Of a stretch of DNA of 7,627 nt, positions 6,257 through 7,627 are shown piece after piece; the first letter of the stretch is position 1; each line of letters starts with the position of its first letter. Source of the stretch: Nitrospiria bacterium. Lineage in GTDB: Bacteria > Nitrospirota > Nitrospiria > JACQBZ01. The stretch is from NCBI GenBank assembly GCA_919901335.1, contig CAKKOZ010000032.1, positions 7,359 through 14,985 of the forward strand, read 5' to 3'. The position numbers were made by a program, and so were the translations under genes. The notes beneath the pieces are model-generated. The model worked only from the letters and a program-made list of their open reading frames with translations. It was not told the origin of the DNA and did not search any database.

Positions 6257-7610
6257 ATAAAACCTCCAATGCCTCGCGGATATGTCCAACGCCGATCACG
6301 TCAATCCCATCGACTCCGTTGAGCCTTATCCGGTTCCGCTCCGGCAACAGGCATTGCTTGAATCCCATTTTGGCCGCCTCCCGCAGCCGCACCTCGGCCT
6401 GATGGATCGCGCGCACCTCGCCGCCCAGTCCTACCTCCCCGAAAATCAGTGTCTTCGGATCCATCGGCCGCTCACGAAAACCGGACGCGACGGCCGCCAC
6501 GATCCCCAGATCCACCGCCGGCTCGTCAATCTGCATCCCGCCCACGACATTGATGAAGACATCCTGGCCCTGGAGCTGCAGACCGGCGCGTTTTTCCAAA
6601 ACAGCCAGTAGGAGCAAGACCCGGTTGGGATCCACGCCGATCGCCATCCGTCGGGGTAGTCCGAAATTGGTCGGGCTGACCAGCGCCTGAAGTTCGACCA
6701 GGATCGGCCGCGTCCCCTCGATGCTCGAGACCACGACCGAACCGGCCACATTCGCCGCCCGTTCGGATAAAAAAAGTTCGGAGGGATTGGAGACCTCTTC
6801 CAGCCCCAATGATTTCATCTCGAAAACCCCGATCTCGTTGGTCGAGCCGAAACGGTTCTTCACGGCACGGAGGATCCGGTAGGGATGGCCCTTGTCGCCT
6901 TCGAAATAGAGCACCGTATCCACCATATGTTCCAGGATGCGCGGGCCGGCGATGGAGCCGTCTTTGGTCACGTGACCGATGAGGAAGGTCGGCGTGTTGG
7001 TCTGTTTCGCATGGATCATCAACTGCGCCGCTGCCTCGCGGATCTGGCTGACGCTTCCGGGAGCGGACGTGATCTGGCCGGTATAGACCGTCTGGATCGA
7101 ATCAATCACAATCGCTTTGGGTTTTAAAGACTGGGCCGCCTTCAAGATCTCTTCAAGCGCCGTCTCGGACAGGACCAGCAGGTTCTTCGAGGCCACGCCC
7201 AGCCGCTCCCCGCGCATCTTGATCTGGTGCGGCGACTCCTCGCCGGAGACATAGAGGACCGGACGATCCTGACTGATCTTTTGAAACGCCTGGAGCAGCA
7301 GCGTGGATTTTCCGATGCCCGGATCACCGCCGATCAATACCATGGACCCGGCCACGACCCCGCCTCCCAGCACCCGGTCCAGTTCCCCCATGCCGGTCGA
7401 AAAACGGTCATCCGAAGATCGTGTAATATCGGTGATCGAAAGGGGCTTTTGAGGCGGCCGGTCGGTCGTCATCCAGCGCGATGGAGCGGCGTTCGAAACC
7501 GTCTCTTCCTGAAGGCTGTTCCATTGATTGCAGTCCGGACATTTTCCAAGCCACTTCGGGGAACTATAACCGCAGTGCTGGCAAACAAAGGAGGTCTTGG
7601 GACGGGCCAT
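6246..7610 (-). CDS. radA: DNA repair protein RadA (Sms)
   Basis: RadA is a RecA-like, DnaB-type ATPase that promotes branch migration and recombination-intermediate processing in the cytoplasm. The 454-residue product has the standard layout: a C4 zinc finger (Cys10, Cys13, Cys24, Cys27), Walker A GGDPGIGKST (94-103), Walker B ending at Asp170 (AIVIDS), the RadA signature KNRFG (251-255), and a C-terminal Lon-protease-like domain (about 300-454) with GEVGLGGEVR (391-400). Length matches the family. It is the most upstream gene in the window and may head the operon. The ATG is preceded by GGTGAG at only two bases' distance, so the ribosome site is weak or unusual. Its TAG stop lies inside the start region of the lipoprotein gene. 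Confidence 0.97.
   Translation of the reverse strand: MARPKTSFVCQHCGYSSPKWLGKCPDCNQWNSLQEETVSNAAPSRWMTTDRPPQKPLSITDITRSSDDRFSTGMGELDRVLGGGVVAGSMVLIGGDPGIGKSTLLLQAFQKISQDRPVLYVSGEESPHQIKMRGERLGVASKNLLVLSETALEEILKAAQSLKPKAIVIDSIQTVYTGQITSAPGSVSQIREAAAQLMIHAKQTNTPTFLIGHVTKDGSIAGPRILEHMVDTVLYFEGDKGHPYRILRAVKNRFGSTNEIGVFEMKSLGLEEVSNPSELFLSERAANVAGSVVVSSIEGTRPILVELQALVSPTNFGLPRRMAIGVDPNRVLLLLAVLEKRAGLQLQGQDVFINVVGGMQIDEPAVDLGIVAAVASGFRERPMDPKTLIFGEVGLGGEVRAIHQAEVRLREAAKMGFKQCLLPERNRIRLNGVDGIDVIGVGHIREALEVLFGK
6263..6267 (-). promoter_or_regulatory. Ribosome binding site for the TTG-started lipoprotein
   Basis: The minus strand reads GGAGG here, six bases before TTG at 6256 and inside the last codons of radA. 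It supports a non-ATG start that gives a canonical lipoprotein signal peptide, over the longer frame beginning at 6289. Confidence 0.7.
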
Positions 7611-7620
7611 GGCTCACCGG

Positions 7621-7626
7621 ATTATA
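7621..7626 (-). promoter_or_regulatory. Possible -10 box before radA
   Basis: The minus strand reads a perfect TATAAT, ten bases before the radA ATG. If used, the transcript would start only a few bases ahead of the ATG and radA would be nearly leaderless. The -35 region lies outside the window, so this cannot be judged further and may be chance. Confidence 0.25.
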
Positions 7627-7627
7627 T

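Noticed and set aside
1..7627. A new defence, mobile or biosynthetic system
   Set aside because: Every gene fits a known family, mostly housekeeping or envelope functions. No nuclease, toxin, integrase, CRISPR-like array or biosynthetic enzyme set is visible.

Overview
The window is a compact run of ten protein genes, all on the minus strand, so transcription reads from right to left. Base composition is G+C-rich. Many genes overlap or nearly touch (ATGA, GTGA and TAATG junctions), which indicates a long operon or a chain of coupled operons. Two predicted lipoproteins with lipobox cysteines, one of them LolB-like, and a set of exported proteins point to a Gram-negative (diderm) bacterium. The gene order and style recall Nitrospirota or related deep lineages, but that placement is an impression and not something shown by the sequence. 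I see no rRNA, tRNA, CRISPR array, transposase or clear intrinsic terminator.

Right part (7627 to about 4150) holds core maintenance genes: radA (DNA repair and recombination), a LolB-like/DUF4292-type outer-membrane lipoprotein, tsaB (tRNA t6A synthesis) and rimI (protein N-terminal acetyltransferase). The tsaB-rimI pair is a common bacterial neighbourhood. The 3' end of tsaB carries an in-frame palindromic repeat flanked by 7-bp direct repeats, which adds 33 codons to the protein.

Middle part (4125 to 3056) is a minimal twin-arginine translocase: one TatA/TatB-family subunit and tatC, overlapping by 4 bases. tatC is directly coupled to a secreted Ycf48-like beta-propeller (3035 to 1992).

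Left part (1921 to 1) holds a tandem-CDGSH iron-sulfur protein with its own possible promoter, a secreted PQQ-type glucose/sorbosone dehydrogenase-like propeller, and the first 157 codons of a lipoprotein alpha/beta hydrolase cut by the window edge. The left part looks like cell-envelope and redox functions, and any shared pathway is inference. Most of the window is ordinary. The feature most worth a second look is the repeat inserted into tsaB without breaking its frame or its coupling to rimI.
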